A stretch of DNA of 64,000 bases from Sulfurimicrobium sp. (GCA_030652035.1 JAUSBJ010000045.1:46250-110249); one strand, 5' to 3'. Shown: positions 9,121-18,921, numbered from the stretch's first letter. Notes: generated from the sequence alone by a model not told the origin. Numbers and translations: made by a program.

Positions 9121-10947
9121 CTAGTCTGCTTCACGCTCGAGAGCGCAGCAGCCGCGCTCTGGGCGGGAGGGGGCGGTTGCCGCCAGAACCTGCCCGGTTA
9201 TCAGGTTCGGCCGGAATACCGTACACCCCTTTAGGCCCAGCCTGTAGGCATGCAAATATAGATCGCCAAATGCCGGGAAGTCCATCGCTTGTGAAACATT
9301 GATGGTCTTGGAAATGGCATTGTCCACATGGCTTTGCAACACTGACTGCATCGCCAGATGATCAGATGGAGGCAACTCGGCAGCCGTCACGAAAACGGGC
9401 GGCAAGGGTGTGTTCTCACCATGCAGAGCGCGGAACAGAGCATGCGCATAGTCCTGTGTTTCATAGGCAACAAGACCACCATCCAGGGCTCTCACGGTAC
9501 GCCGGCATCGCCAGTCATAAACCGGCTCCAGCCCGCTGGACACATTGCCCGCAAGCAAACTGATCGTCCCGGCAGGCGCAATTGCCGTGAGGTGGCTATT
9601 GCGTATGCCGTGGCTGCGGATTTCTTGCTGGATATCAGCTGGCAATTTACTGGCAAACGCTCCCCGCATGTATTTTTCTAGCACCAGCAGGGGAAATGCG
9701 CCCTTCTCCTGCGCCAGCCGGGCGGAAGTTCGATAGGCCACATGGCATATGCATGTCATGATTTCATCGGCACAGCGTAGCGATTCCGGACTGCCATAAC
9801 GCAATCCGAGCATGATCAGCGCATCGGCCAAGCCTGTGAAACCCAACCCAATCCGCCGGGTGGCGCGCGCCGCAACCGCCTGCTGCGGTAGAGGAAACAG
9901 CGAGGATTCATACACATTATCCAGCATGCGCGTGGCAAGCGCTGCTGCATCACCCAGGCCGTCCATATCCAGTGTCGCTCCGGAAGTAAACGGTTGACGC
10001 ACAAAACGGGTCAGATTGAGCGATCCCAGATTGCATGCGCCATAAGCAGGCAGGGGAATCTCACCACAGGGATTGGTCGCACTGATGTGCTCGCAATACC
10101 AGAGATTGTTGTACTGATTGACGCGATCTATGAAGATTACGCCAGGTTCGGCGCAATCATAAGCGGCGCGCATCAGCCTTTCCCATAACTCACGCGCTCT
10201 CATCCGCCTGAACACACGGCACAATTGCGGCACTTCACAACCAGCCCAATGCCGCTCGATCTTCTCGCCTGAAGCGTCATCATCCGGGCCTAGGGGAAAT
10301 AATAGCAGCCACGCCTCATCCTGCTCCACTGCACTCATGAACGCATCGCTCACCAGCACGGAAAGATTGAAATGGCGCAAGACGTGAGGGTCGCGCTTGG
10401 CATCAATGAATGCCTCGATATCGGGATGGTCGCAACTCAGAGTCGCCATCATGGCACCACGCCGCGCGCCGGTGGAGAGTATGGTGCTGCACATGCTGTC
10501 CCATATGTGCATAAACGAGAGTGGGCCGCTAGCCACTGCGCCCACCTGCTGCGCCACTGTCCCACGCGGCCGCAAAGTGGAAAAATCCAGGCCGATTCCG
10601 CCGCTCTGCTGCATGGTTAGCGCGCTATCTTTGAGCGCTTCGAAAATACCTGCAATGGAATCTTCAATGCGGCCCATCACAAAGCAGTTAAACAGGGTCA
10701 CGCGGTGGCAGGTACCCGCCCCAGCCATAATTCTCCCGCCTGGGATGAATTTGAAATCCTGCAACAAAGCGTAAAACCTAGCCGCCCATTCATCCGCACA
10801 ATCCGGATTCTCGACTGCGGCCAAGGCATGTGCAACGCGACGCCAGGTCGCTTCAATTGTGGCATCGCGGCTCTCACCGCGCTCGCGGTAACGATACTTT
10901 TGTTCCCATATTTGCCTTGAAATCGGCTCGGTCAGTTCGTTAGCCAT
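9121..10947 (-). CDS. nrdJ: Adenosylcobalamin-dependent (class II) ribonucleotide reductase
   Basis: This 608-residue protein makes deoxyribonucleotides with a B12-derived radical, so it works with or without oxygen. Visible family motifs are [13 protein letters not shown] near residue 67, LFNCFVM (first redox cysteine), [31 protein letters not shown] (radical cysteine region), [14 protein letters not shown], and [10 protein letters not shown] near the end. The tail ends in a Cys-Cys pair ([11 protein letters not shown]), likely the thioredoxin-reduced shuttle. It is a short form without the long C-terminal extensions of some NrdJ. It lies 31 bases after fliR and 64 bases before dapA, all on the minus strand, so some readthrough from the flagellar operon is possible. 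Confidence 0.92.
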   Translation of the reverse strand: MANELTEPISRQIWEQKYRYRERGESRDATIEATWRRVAHALAAVENPDCADEWAARFYALLQDFKFIPGGRIMAGAGTCHRVTLFNCFVMGRIEDSIAGIFEALKDSALTMQQSGGIGLDFSTLRPRGTVAQQVGAVASGPLSFMHIWDSMCSTILSTGARRGAMMATLSCDHPDIEAFIDAKRDPHVLRHFNLSVLVSDAFMSAVEQDEAWLLLFPLGPDDDASGEKIERHWAGCEVPQLCRVFRRMRARELWERLMRAAYDCAEPGVIFIDRVNQYNNLWYCEHISATNPCGEIPLPAYGACNLGSLNLTRFVRQPFTSGATLDMDGLGDAAALATRMLDNVYESSLFPLPQQAVAARATRRIGLGFTGLADALIMLGLRYGSPESLRCADEIMTCICHVAYRTSARLAQEKGAFPLLVLEKYMRGAFASKLPADIQQEIRSHGIRNSHLTAIAPAGTISLLAGNVSSGLEPVYDWRCRRTVRALDGGLVAYETQDYAHALFRALHGENTPLPPVFVTAAELPPSDHLAMQSVLQSHVDNAISKTINVSQAMDFPAFGDLYLHAYRLGLKGCTVFRPNLITGQVLAATAPSRPERGCCALEREAD

Positions 10948-10978
10948 AGGTTCCGCACCAAACGGAGAAAACGCTGAT

Positions 10979-11773
10979 TCATGGCCCAGCTGGCCGGGCT
11001 GCCCTCGCGACCTGCAACATCATCTGCAGGCCGTCGTTCAACATGCGCTCGAAAATCGGCACCATGTAAGGCAGTGTAATAAATATCATCAAAAAACCTG
11101 CCGCCAGTGTGAGAGGAAAGCCCACGGCAAAAATATTCAACTGCGGGGAGGCGCGGGTCATGATGCCGATCGACAGGTTGGCAATGAGCAAAGCGGCAAT
11201 CATGGGCAGGGCCAACAGTAAACCGGTTCGAAAAATCTCGCCTCCCCACTCAACCAGTGTTTTCCACCCCAGGGGCGACACGGGCTGGGCTGAAATTGGG
11301 AAAGCCCAAAAACTCTCCGCCAGCACCTCGATCATTAACAAGTGCCCATTGAACGCCAAAAAAACCAGTGAAAACAGAATCCCGAGAAACTGGGCAACCA
11401 CAGGCACCTGTGCCGAATTAATCGGATCAAAGAAAGTTGCAAATCCAAGGCCCATTTGCAGTCCGATCATACTGCCTGCCATCTCGACCGCCACAAAAAC
11501 CACCCGCATGGCCAAACCCATGGCAATGCCAATCACGATCTGCTGGGCCAGAATCAACAAACCGGCAGCAGAACCCGGATCGACATTCGGCATAGGACCC
11601 AGCACCGGCGATACGACCAGCGTAATGGCCACAATCAGACCCATTTTGGCACTGCGGGGAAAAGCGGGGTTGCCCAACACAGGCGCGCTGGCGACCAGAG
11701 CGGCAATACGGAACATAGGCCAGATAAAGGCCGTCAGCCAGGCAAGGAGTTGTTCAGAGGTAAGCGTCAGCAT
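10979..11773 (-). CDS. fliR: Flagellar type III export protein FliR
   Basis: FliR is one of the membrane proteins of the flagellar export gate, forming a helical pore with FliP and FliQ. The 264-residue product is strongly hydrophobic with about six spans, starting with LTSEQLLAWLTAFIWPMFRIAAL and carrying the conserved GLQMGLGFATFFDP segment. It is the last flagellar gene of the fliLMNOPQR unit, 23 bases after fliQ. The next gene in the same direction is nrdJ, so the flagellar block ends here and flhB is not in the window. Confidence 0.95.
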   Translation of the reverse strand: MLTLTSEQLLAWLTAFIWPMFRIAALVASAPVLGNPAFPRSAKMGLIVAITLVVSPVLGPMPNVDPGSAAGLLILAQQIVIGIAMGLAMRVVFVAVEMAGSMIGLQMGLGFATFFDPINSAQVPVVAQFLGILFSLVFLAFNGHLLMIEVLAESFWAFPISAQPVSPLGWKTLVEWGGEIFRTGLLLALPMIAALLIANLSIGIMTRASPQLNIFAVGFPLTLAAGFLMIFITLPYMVPIFERMLNDGLQMMLQVARAARPAGP

Positions 11774-11796
11774 AAAGTGGCATGAATGCTACTAAG

Positions 11797-12066
11797 CTAG
11801 CCAATCATGCCCGGGATACCGGAAAACAGCTGCCGCATGTAATCCACCATCAGGGTAATCATCCACGGTCCTGCGAGAATCATTACCAAAAACATCACCA
11901 GCAACTTGGGAATGAATGACAAAGTCATTTCATTGATTTGCGTCGCCGCTTGGAAAATACTTACCAGCAGCCCTGTCACCAATGCCGCCAGCAGCATGGG
12001 CGCTGCCAGCAGCATGGTTATCTCAAGGGCGTGGCGGCCCACTGTCATAACGGTTTCAGGTGTCAT
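11797..12066 (-). CDS. fliQ: Flagellar type III export protein FliQ
   Basis: FliQ is an 89-residue two-span export-gate protein ([20 protein letters not shown] start, then [14 protein letters not shown] loop). The ORF track extends to 12108, but the ATG at 12066 overlaps the fliP stop by four bases (ATGA) and gives the canonical 89-residue length. It acts in the inner membrane with FliP and FliR. Confidence 0.95.
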   Translation of the reverse strand: MTPETVMTVGRHALEITMLLAAPMLLAALVTGLLVSIFQAATQINEMTLSFIPKLLVMFLVMILAGPWMITLMVDYMRQLFSGIPGMIG

Positions 12067-12812
12067 GTGTAGAAGCTCTGCACCAAGGACCCCATGACAA
12101 GACTCCACCCATCCACCAACACGAACAGCATCAGCTTGAAAGGCAAGGAGATCATGACGGGAGACAGCATCATCATACCCATTGACATCAGCACGCTCGC
12201 AACCACCATATCGATGATAAGAAATGGAATAAAGACCAGAAATCCGATCTGGAAGGCGGTTTTGAGTTCGCTGGTCATAAAAGCCGGAACAAGAATTCTC
12301 AACGGGACCGCTTCGGGGCCGGTGAGCGGCTGGCTATTGGAAAGCTTGACGAACAAGGCAAGATCTTCATGCCGAGTCTGTCTCAGCATGAACACTTTGA
12401 GCGGCTCAATGCCTTTCTCCATCGCTCCAGTGAGTTCGATCTTTTTTTCCGCATAAGGCTGGTAGGCCTCGTTATAGATCTTCTCGAACACCGGAGCCAT
12501 GACAAAAAATGTCAGGAACAGGGACATCCCAACAATCACCTGATTGGGTGGAGATTGCATGACACCCAGTGCCTGGCGCAAGAGAGCAAGCACGATGATG
12601 ATGCGAGTAAATGCGGTCATCATAAGCAAGGCTGCGGGAAGAAATGTCAGTGCCGTGAGAAACAGCAGCGTCTGAATACTGAGAGTATATGTCTGCCCGC
12701 CACCAGGTGATGGCGTGCTGGTCAGGGCAGGGAATCCTGCATCAGCGGCAATTGCCATCCGAGGCAGCACGAGCACAAATACCCAGGCTGCGACGATAAG
12801 CAGATTACGCAT
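12063..12812 (-). CDS. fliP: Flagellar type III export protein FliP
   Basis: FliP is the core of the export gate. The product has a cleavable signal ([21 protein letters not shown]), then spans around [21 protein letters not shown], the family block [19 protein letters not shown], a periplasmic domain, and the C-terminal pair ending [18 protein letters not shown]. The track start is 12830. I prefer the ATG at 12812 because GGGGG sits seven bases upstream and the resulting 249 residues match other FliP proteins. It is coupled to fliQ by an ATGA overlap. Confidence 0.94.
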   Translation of the reverse strand: MRNLLIVAAWVFVLVLPRMAIAADAGFPALTSTPSPGGGQTYTLSIQTLLFLTALTFLPAALLMMTAFTRIIIVLALLRQALGVMQSPPNQVIVGMSLFLTFFVMAPVFEKIYNEAYQPYAEKKIELTGAMEKGIEPLKVFMLRQTRHEDLALFVKLSNSQPLTGPEAVPLRILVPAFMTSELKTAFQIGFLVFIPFLIIDMVVASVLMSMGMMMLSPVMISLPFKLMLFVLVDGWSLVMGSLVQSFYT

Positions 12813-12833
12813 AAACGGCCCCCAACTCATGAA

Positions 12834-13301
12834 TTACTTGTCACCAGCCGCAGCCTGGCGCCGGCTTATGACATCCTTTAGCCAAGCCGAGAAACGCTGG
12901 TCACCACCGCCGTACGGAGCATTGGCCTCAGGCAGATTGGCGATTCTAGGCATATTGTGCAGCGCGGTAACCTGGCCCGGCGCCACACCCACCACCAGCC
13001 AGGTTTCCCCAACCTCCACCACCACAACTCGTTCTTTTGGCCCTACGGCTATTCCGCCAATCAGCCGGATGGCGCCTCCGGCAGAAACCTGCCCTGGCGC
13101 AAAACGCTTCAGCAGCCAGGCAGCAGCAGCCACCGTGGACAAGACAACGACCAGACCAAACAGCACTTGCAGTACGCCGCCGAAAGAGACGGCTGAAGAT
13201 GGCAAAGTTGGGGTTGGCGGCGGCGCGGCAAAAACGAAAGTTGCTGTTATAAAAGAAAGAACGCCCAATGAGGCGACAACGGGAAGCCGGGGGAAATTCA
13301 T
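12834..13301 (-). CDS. fliO: Flagellar export assembly protein FliO
   Basis: FliO is a poorly conserved single- or two-span protein that helps FliP oligomerise during export-gate assembly. This 155-residue product has an N-terminal signal-like segment (VVASLGVLSFITATFVFA), a Pro-rich stretch, a transmembrane helix (VLQVLFGLVVVLSTVAAAAWLL) and the cytosolic FliO domain IGGIAVGPKERVVVVEVGETWLVVG. Its start overlaps the fliN stop (ATGA). Position between fliN and fliP confirms the call. Confidence 0.92.
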   Translation of the reverse strand: MNFPRLPVVASLGVLSFITATFVFAAPPPTPTLPSSAVSFGGVLQVLFGLVVVLSTVAAAAWLLKRFAPGQVSAGGAIRLIGGIAVGPKERVVVVEVGETWLVVGVAPGQVTALHNMPRIANLPEANAPYGGGDQRFSAWLKDVISRRQAAAGDK

Positions 13302-13768
13302 CGGTTGAGTTTACGAATTCGCTCAGCGGGGGAAATGATATCGGTCAGACGAATGCCGAATTTGTCGTTTACCACCACCACCTCACCCTGAGCGATTAAA
13401 CAACCGTTGACCAGTACATTCATCGGCTCACCGGCCAGACCATCCAACTCCACCACCGAGCCCTGTGCAAGCTGGAGCAGACTGCGAATAGCAATTTTGG
13501 TGCGCCCCAGCTCAACTGTCAGATTGACCGGGATATCCAGAATCATATCCAGATTATTAGCCATAGCCCCCTGGCCGGCAGAAGCGGTAAATTGTTCGAA
13601 AACAGGGGCCTGCGGTTGGGATGCCGGAGCTATGGAAGCGGCCTCACCCCCTTGCTCAGCCATTGCCGCCGCCCAGTCATCTTCGGCAGAAGCGGCGACA
13701 GACTCACTCTGCTCGGACATGGCCGCAGCCCAGTCATCTACACCAACTTGGCCTTCTTCCTCAGCCAT
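13298..13768 (-). CDS. fliN: Flagellar motor switch protein FliN
   Basis: FliN forms the base of the C-ring and anchors FliH for export. The C-terminal SpoA domain is intact (MILDIPVNLTVELGRTKIAI, then SVVELDGLAGEPMNVLVNG). The N-terminal 70 residues are unusual: the motif DDWAAAM(S/A)EQ, single in E. coli FliN (DDLWAEALSEQ), is present twice, about 17 residues apart. At 156 residues the protein is longer than the 137 of E. coli because of this. It overlaps fliM by eight bases and fliO by four. Confidence 0.95.
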   Translation of the reverse strand: MAEEEGQVGVDDWAAAMSEQSESVAASAEDDWAAAMAEQGGEAASIAPASQPQAPVFEQFTASAGQGAMANNLDMILDIPVNLTVELGRTKIAIRSLLQLAQGSVVELDGLAGEPMNVLVNGCLIAQGEVVVVNDKFGIRLTDIISPAERIRKLNR

Positions 13769-14762
13769 TGCTTCTCTCCGATGAAGATTCGGGTTCTGGC
13801 ATGGACAATATCTTATTAACCTTCAGCGCGTACTGACCGTTCAGAACGCCATATTTGCATTCCAGCACCGGTACGCCATCCACTTCCGCAACGATGGCTT
13901 CAGGAATATCAAGGGAAATCACATCACCTACCTGCATATTCAGTATCTGCCCCAAATTCACGGGCGCTTCACCCAGGTTAGCGACCAGATTGACTTCAGC
14001 TATCTGGATCTGTTTGGTCAACAGGCGGGTCCAGCGCTCATCAACATCCATGCGTTCACCCTGCATGCTGCTGTACAAGACATCCCGAATCGGCTCGATC
14101 ATAGCATAGGGTATACAGACGTGAAAGTCGCCGCCGCCTGACCCCAATTCGATATTGAAGGTTGTCACGACCACGACTTCACTGGGGGTGGCAATGTTCG
14201 CAAACTGAGTGTTCATTTCCGAACGGATATACTCGAACTCCACCGGATGAACCGGATCCCAGCACTTCTTCATTTCCTCGAACACCACGTTAAGCATGTT
14301 CTGAATGATGCGCTGTTCGGTAGGCGTAAAGTCCCGCCCTTCGACACGCATGTGAAAGCGCCCGTCACCGCCAAACAAATTATCCACCACCAGAAATACC
14401 AGATTGGGGTCAAATATAAATAGCGCGGTGCCGCGCAGGGGTTTCATGTGAACCAGATTGAGATTGGTCGGCACAACCAGATTGCGAATAAATTCGCTGT
14501 ACTTCACGACACGCACCGGCCCGACGGAGATTTCCGCAGTACGCCGGATAAAGTTGAACAAGCCGATACGCAACAAACGTGCAAAACGCTCATTGATCAT
14601 CTCGAGCCCGGGCATACGCCCGCGCACGATACGCTCCTGCTTGCCAATGTTGTAGGGTTTTACACCAGAGGTATCTTCAGCTACGAACTCTTCCTCAACG
14701 TCGCCCGTCACCCCCTTGAGAAGGGCGTCGACTTCATCTTGCGAAAGTATATCGTCAGCCAT
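13761..14762 (-). CDS. fliM: Flagellar motor switch protein FliM
   Basis: FliM is the middle C-ring protein that receives phospho-CheY. The N-terminal CheY-binding peptide is conserved (ILSQDEVDALLKGV), followed by the CheC-like middle domain (PVRVVKYSEFIRNLVVPTN, FGGDGRFHMRVEGR) and the C-terminal SpoA domain. The length of 333 residues is standard. It lies 33 bases after fliL. The cheY gene elsewhere in the window supplies the partner. Confidence 0.96.
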   Translation of the reverse strand: MADDILSQDEVDALLKGVTGDVEEEFVAEDTSGVKPYNIGKQERIVRGRMPGLEMINERFARLLRIGLFNFIRRTAEISVGPVRVVKYSEFIRNLVVPTNLNLVHMKPLRGTALFIFDPNLVFLVVDNLFGGDGRFHMRVEGRDFTPTEQRIIQNMLNVVFEEMKKCWDPVHPVEFEYIRSEMNTQFANIATPSEVVVVTTFNIELGSGGGDFHVCIPYAMIEPIRDVLYSSMQGERMDVDERWTRLLTKQIQIAEVNLVANLGEAPVNLGQILNMQVGDVISLDIPEAIVAEVDGVPVLECKYGVLNGQYALKVNKILSMPEPESSSERSNG

Positions 14763-14795
14763 TTTTTCGATTTCCCGACGTCACTGTCCGTCCAC

Positions 14796-15308
14796 TTACT
14801 GAATCACGAAAGACGTAAAAAACACCCCGGACACACCTTCATCCTCTTTAACGTGCAATGCCTTATTGATCTGCGCCTTGATTTCTCCGCTCAGTTTCAG
14901 TTTTCCTTCGGTCGTTGCCAAGGCATGGGCAGTCTTGCTCGACAGCAGTAAAAGAATCGCATTGCGAATCTCAGGCATACGCGCCTTGATCATGTCCGTC
15001 GTCTTGGCTTCCGCCACTTTAAGCTCGATATCGGTTTGCAACATGTGATCCTCACCTTCTGCCACCAGATTGACCGTAAAAGTCTCCAACTTCACAAATA
15101 CGGGTGGCTTCGCAGGGTCAGTTTTGTGCTTTGCCTCTTCCTGGCCGCCATGGGCATCTTTTTTGGCATGCATGAAATACCACGCAGCCCCACCGCCTCC
15201 GGCCAGCAACACCACTGCCGCGACGATGATAATCAGCAGTTTTCCCTTGCCCTTCTTGGGCGTCCCTTCCGCCGCATCAGCAGCCGGTTTCTCCTTGTCT
15301 TTGGCCAT
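14796..15308 (-). CDS. fliL: Flagellar basal body-associated protein FliL
   Basis: FliL is a single-span inner-membrane protein around the stator that raises motor torque. The Lys/Ala-rich N-terminus (KDKEKPAADAAEGTPKKGKG) precedes a transmembrane helix (LLIIIVAAVVLLAGGGGAAWYFM) and the periplasmic FliL domain (TFTVNLVAEGEDHMLQTDIE). The ORF track starts at 15353. I prefer ATG 15308 (MAKDKEKPA), which has GAGGGAG five bases upstream, giving 170 residues; the longer start (MSALIEIGKNE) cannot be excluded. It is the first gene of fliLMNOPQR and follows a long untranslated gap. Confidence 0.92.
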   Translation of the reverse strand: MAKDKEKPAADAAEGTPKKGKGKLLIIIVAAVVLLAGGGGAAWYFMHAKKDAHGGQEEAKHKTDPAKPPVFVKLETFTVNLVAEGEDHMLQTDIELKVAEAKTTDMIKARMPEIRNAILLLLSSKTAHALATTEGKLKLSGEIKAQINKALHVKEDEGVSGVFFTSFVIQ

Positions 15309-15708
15309 CGCTCCCTCACTTTCGTTTTTGCCGATCTCAATCAGAGCCGACATTTCTCGCTTTGGAGAAACTTATAAACTTAAATGATATAAAAAACAAG
15401 TAGTTTTGGTTGATAATTTATGTGCTTTAACAACAACCAAGACATGTACTGACCAGCCATGACCGATCAATACGCATCCAACCATTGACGAGGGGAACAG
15501 CAGACACTACAAACACAAAGGATTAACTCTTAATAATCATTAACATGGGGAAATACCATCAAAACCCATACTTGATTACAAAGAAAAATCGCGACCTCTG
15601 TGGACACCGGTTCCGAACATTCCAGCGCACAAGTGTTGCAATAAAACAACACAGAAGAGGGGGAGACATGAAAAAACCAACCCGGGAAGGCCAGCAAGTT
15701 CCAATTTT
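15309..15708 (-). other. About 400-bp AT-rich gap between fliK and fliL, probable promoter region
   Basis: This is the longest gene-less stretch of the flagellar block and is clearly richer in A and T than its flanks. Its place and length suggest it holds the promoter of fliLMNOPQR. I searched for a -24/-12 (GG-N10-GC) element and for a flagellar sigma-28 pattern on the minus strand and found no convincing match. A plus-strand ORF with a good ribosome binding site (ATG at 15668) enters the region but runs antisense over the fliK end and is not called. Confidence 0.4.
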
Positions 15709-17001
15709 TCAGGCAAATAGATCAACCATTCCGCTACCTGCACGCAGCGAAACGCCCCCTCCCGCAATGAGCGATGAGTGCATGTTGCCGATGCCTGAAA
15801 AATCCGATGACCGCGAAGAACCCGACGATCCTTCACGCCCCGAAGATTGCTGCTGAGGCAAGGAATCCGAACTGACCGTGGCACTTCCCAAGCTCAACCC
15901 GCTATCAGCAAGCATTTCGCGCAGACGAGGCATGGCAGCCTCGATAGCTTCGCGCACAGCGGGTTGATGTGAAACAAAAATGGCGGTTATCTGGTCGTTA
16001 TTAACGGAAAGCCGCACCTCCATCGGCCCCAGATGAGCAGGATTCAGGCGCAGCTCAGCCACTTGTGTTTGCTGCCCAGCCATCCAAACCACTCTCTGGC
16101 CCAAGGCATCGCCCCAGCCTGAAGCACCCACAGGCGCATGAAGCGTTGCAGCTGGAGGCAGGATGTTTTTTGCTTCAACCACGGATGAAGGGTGTGTCGC
16201 CATCATGACGGGGAGGGCATTAACCGGATTTTCCGGAATACGCTGAGACTCCACTGGCAGCACCGGCAAAATCAACCCTTCCCCATTCTTTTCAAGCCGA
16301 TTCTGCGGCAACATCTTGCCGTCTGCGGCAATTTCTGCCCTCCGGTCAGAACCCAAGTAAATCGCTCTGACCTTCGAAGGCTTCAGGTCTAGCTGAGCCA
16401 AAACATCAGGATCACTCTCGACCCCTACCAGAGCCTCACCTGAAATCGTAGCATTCTGAACAGGAAGCTTAGCTTGCTGCGTCACTGCCAGTGGAGCCAG
16501 CACACCCCCACCCACAAGTGGATTCAGACCATCATTCAGCGCCGATTCACGCGCATCTTCTGCACGCGCTATTTGTCGTTCATCCGCATGCGAAAAATGA
16601 CCGCCATTGAGAGACAGTTCACGAGTATCTTCGGCTTGCGTTATTTGCTGACCTTCGACCTGCTGAATCAGACCGCCACTGAGAACCAGTTCACGAGCAT
16701 CTTCGGCTTGCGTTATTCGCCGCTTCCCTGCCGGCGACATCAGACTGTCACCAACCGCCAATCCGGCATCAGACAATAGCTCGACATCCTGTCGCGCTAC
16801 TGCATTAGCTACAACATCTGTCACGGTTTCAGCATCGAGGGCACCCTCTTTATCAACGCCCTGCCCAGCCTTGACCTGGGCCTTGAATAAGGCGGAAAAA
16901 CTCAAGCCGCCCGCAGCATCTCCGTCACTTCCCGCTTCCGTGGACTGAGCCGCACCGCCGGAACTCTTTGGCATTACCGCCGTAACTGACATTGCTTGCA
17001 T
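15709..17001 (-). CDS. fliK: Flagellar hook-length control protein FliK
   Basis: FliK is an exported molecular ruler that sets hook length and switches export specificity. The conserved C-terminal domain is present near residues 300-385 (RVVWMAGQQTQVAELRLNPA, then MEVRLSVNNDQITAIFVSHQ), followed by a Ser/Gln-rich tail. The N-terminal ruler region is unusual: residues about 95-160 are three tandem 24-residue units of the form (R/Q)I(T/A)(Q/R)AED-RE. Ruler length is known to affect hook length in FliK, so this array is a possible length module. The gene follows fliJ by 58 bases. Confidence 0.92.
   Translation of the reverse strand: MQAMSVTAVMPKSSGGAAQSTEAGSDGDAAGGLSFSALFKAQVKAGQGVDKEGALDAETVTDVVANAVARQDVELLSDAGLAVGDSLMSPAGKRRITQAEDARELVLSGGLIQQVEGQQITQAEDTRELSLNGGHFSHADERQIARAEDARESALNDGLNPLVGGGVLAPLAVTQQAKLPVQNATISGEALVGVESDPDVLAQLDLKPSKVRAIYLGSDRRAEIAADGKMLPQNRLEKNGEGLILPVLPVESQRIPENPVNALPVMMATHPSSVVEAKNILPPAATLHAPVGASGWGDALGQRVVWMAGQQTQVAELRLNPAHLGPMEVRLSVNNDQITAIFVSHQPAVREAIEAAMPRLREMLADSGLSLGSATVSSDSLPQQQSSGREGSSGSSRSSDFSGIGNMHSSLIAGGGVSLRAGSGMVDLFA
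16522..16719 (-). repeat. 72-bp tandem repeat in fliK (three units)
   Basis: Units begin at residues 95, 119 and 143 of FliK (RITQAED, QITQAED, QIARAED), exactly 24 codons apart. The DNA is strongly similar between units (for example TCTTCGGCTTGCGTTATT occurs twice on the plus strand). The third unit has diverged most. This looks like recent in-frame duplication. Confidence 0.85.
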
Positions 17002-17059
17002 ATTTCAACCTCATTCAGCCCATTATCTGAACAAGCATCAAGCAATATACATGCCTATC

Positions 17060-17506
17060 TCACTCCTTGCCTGTCCTGTCACGCTGCTTACTGGAAAACT
17101 CATCCTGTTCTTTCTGTTCAATCTGATTTTCGCGTTTCTCTTCGGCATGCCGATGGCGCTGTGATAAAACATCAAATGCCTTGAGCTTTCCGCGTTGCCG
17201 CAACCACTCCTGCTGCCCGTCATTCCATCTTGCCTGGCAACGCGCCACTTCATCCTGTTGCAGCTTGATGGCCGTGTCCAGCTTGACCAGAAAAAGTTGA
17301 AAATCCCGTAGCGCCATGGCCGATGTGCCACCACTCCCGGAATCGCGCAGGCGTTCCCGGTAAGTCTCCCGATATGCCAGCAACTGCTTGAGTTTTTCCT
17401 CGGCACCATTCCAACGCACCCTTAAAGCCTGGAGGTTTTTTGCCGCTTGATCCATATTGTTCCGTGAAATATCAAGCAGTGGTTGCAGCGGGAATTTTCG
17501 TGCCAT
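17060..17506 (-). CDS. fliJ: Flagellar export chaperone FliJ
   Basis: FliJ is a small coiled-coil protein that sits in the FliI hexamer and links it to the export gate. The 148-residue product starts FPLQPLLDISRNNMDQAAKN and is almost wholly charged heptad helix, with about 20 percent Lys/Arg/Glu in the tail (EEKRENQIEQKEQDEF). FliJ proteins share little sequence, so the call leans on the FPL start, the coiled-coil character and the position between fliI and fliK. Confidence 0.9.
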   Translation of the reverse strand: MARKFPLQPLLDISRNNMDQAAKNLQALRVRWNGAEEKLKQLLAYRETYRERLRDSGSGGTSAMALRDFQLFLVKLDTAIKLQQDEVARCQARWNDGQQEWLRQRGKLKAFDVLSQRHRHAEEKRENQIEQKEQDEFSSKQRDRTGKE

Positions 17507-17520
17507 AAGGTTTCAACCGC

Positions 17521-18921
17521 TTACTGGCTGAACAACGCAGCCAATTGAGCCACGCTCTCGTGCTCATTGACTTGTTGCCGCATGCTTTGCTGCAAAAAAG
17601 CCTCAAGGCGCGGGTACATCATGATCGCCTCGTCCAATTGAGGATCGCCGCCCTTGACATAGGCGCCAACGCTGATGAGATCCCGGCTGCGGTGATAACG
17701 TGAATACAAAAGCTTGAAGCGCCTCACCCACTCCAAGTGCTGGGGACTGATCAGTTCAGTCATGGCACGGCTGATCGAAGCCTCGATATCGATCGCGGGA
17801 TAATGCCCCTGATCGGCAAGAGAGCGCGACAACACCACATGGCCATCGAGAATGGCCCGCGCACTATCGGCAATAGGATCCTGCTGGTCATCACCTTCGG
17901 TTAGAACGGTATAAAAGGCCGTGATCGAGCCACCCCCATCGCGTCCATTACCCGCACGTTCCACCAACTGAGGCAGCTTGGCAAACACCGAGGGCGGGTA
18001 ACCCTTGGTAGCCGGCGGCTCGCCAATCGCCAATGCAATTTCACGCTGCGCCATGGCATAGCGGGTCAGGGAGTCCATGATCAGCAAGACATGCTTGCCC
18101 TGATCGCGGAAATACTCTGCAATTGCTGTCGCATAAGACGCGCCGTGGAGGCGCAGCAAGGGCGGCGTATCGGCCGGCGCGGCCACGATCACCGAGCGCG
18201 AAAGACCTTCGGCACCAAGAATATTCTCGATGAACTCCTTGACCTCACGCCCACGCTCACCGATCAGGCCCACCACAATCACATCCGCACTGGTGTAACG
18301 CGCCATCATCCCCAGCAACACGCTCTTACCTATACCGCTACCTGCAAACAGCCCCATACGCTGGCCACGCCCCACAGATAGCAAGGCGTTGATGGCGCGC
18401 ACGCCGACATTCAAAACATCTCGAATCGGCGCTCTGGCCAGCGGATTGAAGGGCCTGCTTTGTAACGGGACGGTGCAGTCGGTCTGGAGCGGCCCCAAGG
18501 CATCAAGGGGGCGGCCTGCGCCATCAATGACGCGGCCCAGCAGCCGGTCGCCCACCGCCACATGTTTGGCGCGGTCCTCGGCGCGACGATGCTGGCTGGA
18601 CTGGCCGGAACGGCCTGTAGGAGGCGGCGGAAAGCTGCTGACAGCCGGCGAGACCTTTGCTCCTGGCATCAGTCCATACATATCGGTGGAAGGCATCAGC
18701 AGCAAACGCTCTCCGGCAAAGCCAACCACTTCCGCTTCCACATCATGGCCATCCGGCATGGAAACCACGCAGCTGCTACCCACTGCCAGCTTGAGCCCCA
18801 CTGCCTCCACCACCAGCCCGGTCGCCCGCGTCAGCCGGCCAGTGGCAACCCATGGGGAACTATCCTCCACGATCTCGCGGCAATTCTGCAGGTGGCTTTG
18901 CCAATTCTCTAGCAGGTTCAT
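17521..18921 (-). CDS. fliI: Flagellum-specific ATPase FliI
   Basis: FliI is the export ATPase, related to the F1 beta subunit. Walker A is [15 protein letters not shown] (around residues 192-206), followed by [15 protein letters not shown] and the [20 protein letters not shown] block. The track start is 18936. ATG 18921 ([12 protein letters not shown]) overlaps the fliH stop as ATGA and gives 466 residues. A hydrophilic insert near residues 95-120 ([15 protein letters not shown]) lies between the N-terminal and ATPase domains. Confidence 0.96.
   Translation of the reverse strand: MNLLENWQSHLQNCREIVEDSSPWVATGRLTRATGLVVEAVGLKLAVGSSCVVSMPDGHDVEAEVVGFAGERLLLMPSTDMYGLMPGAKVSPAVSSFPPPPTGRSGQSSQHRRAEDRAKHVAVGDRLLGRVIDGAGRPLDALGPLQTDCTVPLQSRPFNPLARAPIRDVLNVGVRAINALLSVGRGQRMGLFAGSGIGKSVLLGMMARYTSADVIVVGLIGERGREVKEFIENILGAEGLSRSVIVAAPADTPPLLRLHGASYATAIAEYFRDQGKHVLLIMDSLTRYAMAQREIALAIGEPPATKGYPPSVFAKLPQLVERAGNGRDGGGSITAFYTVLTEGDDQQDPIADSARAILDGHVVLSRSLADQGHYPAIDIEASISRAMTELISPQHLEWVRRFKLLYSRYHRSRDLISVGAYVKGGDPQLDEAIMMYPRLEAFLQQSMRQQVNEHESVAQLAALFSQ

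Noticed and set aside
15309-15708. Sigma-54 or sigma-28 site before fliL
   Set aside because: Several GC...CC pairs were checked on the minus strand but spacing was off by one or more bases each time.
15668-15856. 62-codon plus-strand ORF (MKKPTREGQQVPIFQ) with a GGGGGAG ribosome binding site
   Set aside because: Most of it is antisense to the fliK end. The peptide is Pro/Glu/Asp-rich and resembles no family. The binding site may be chance.
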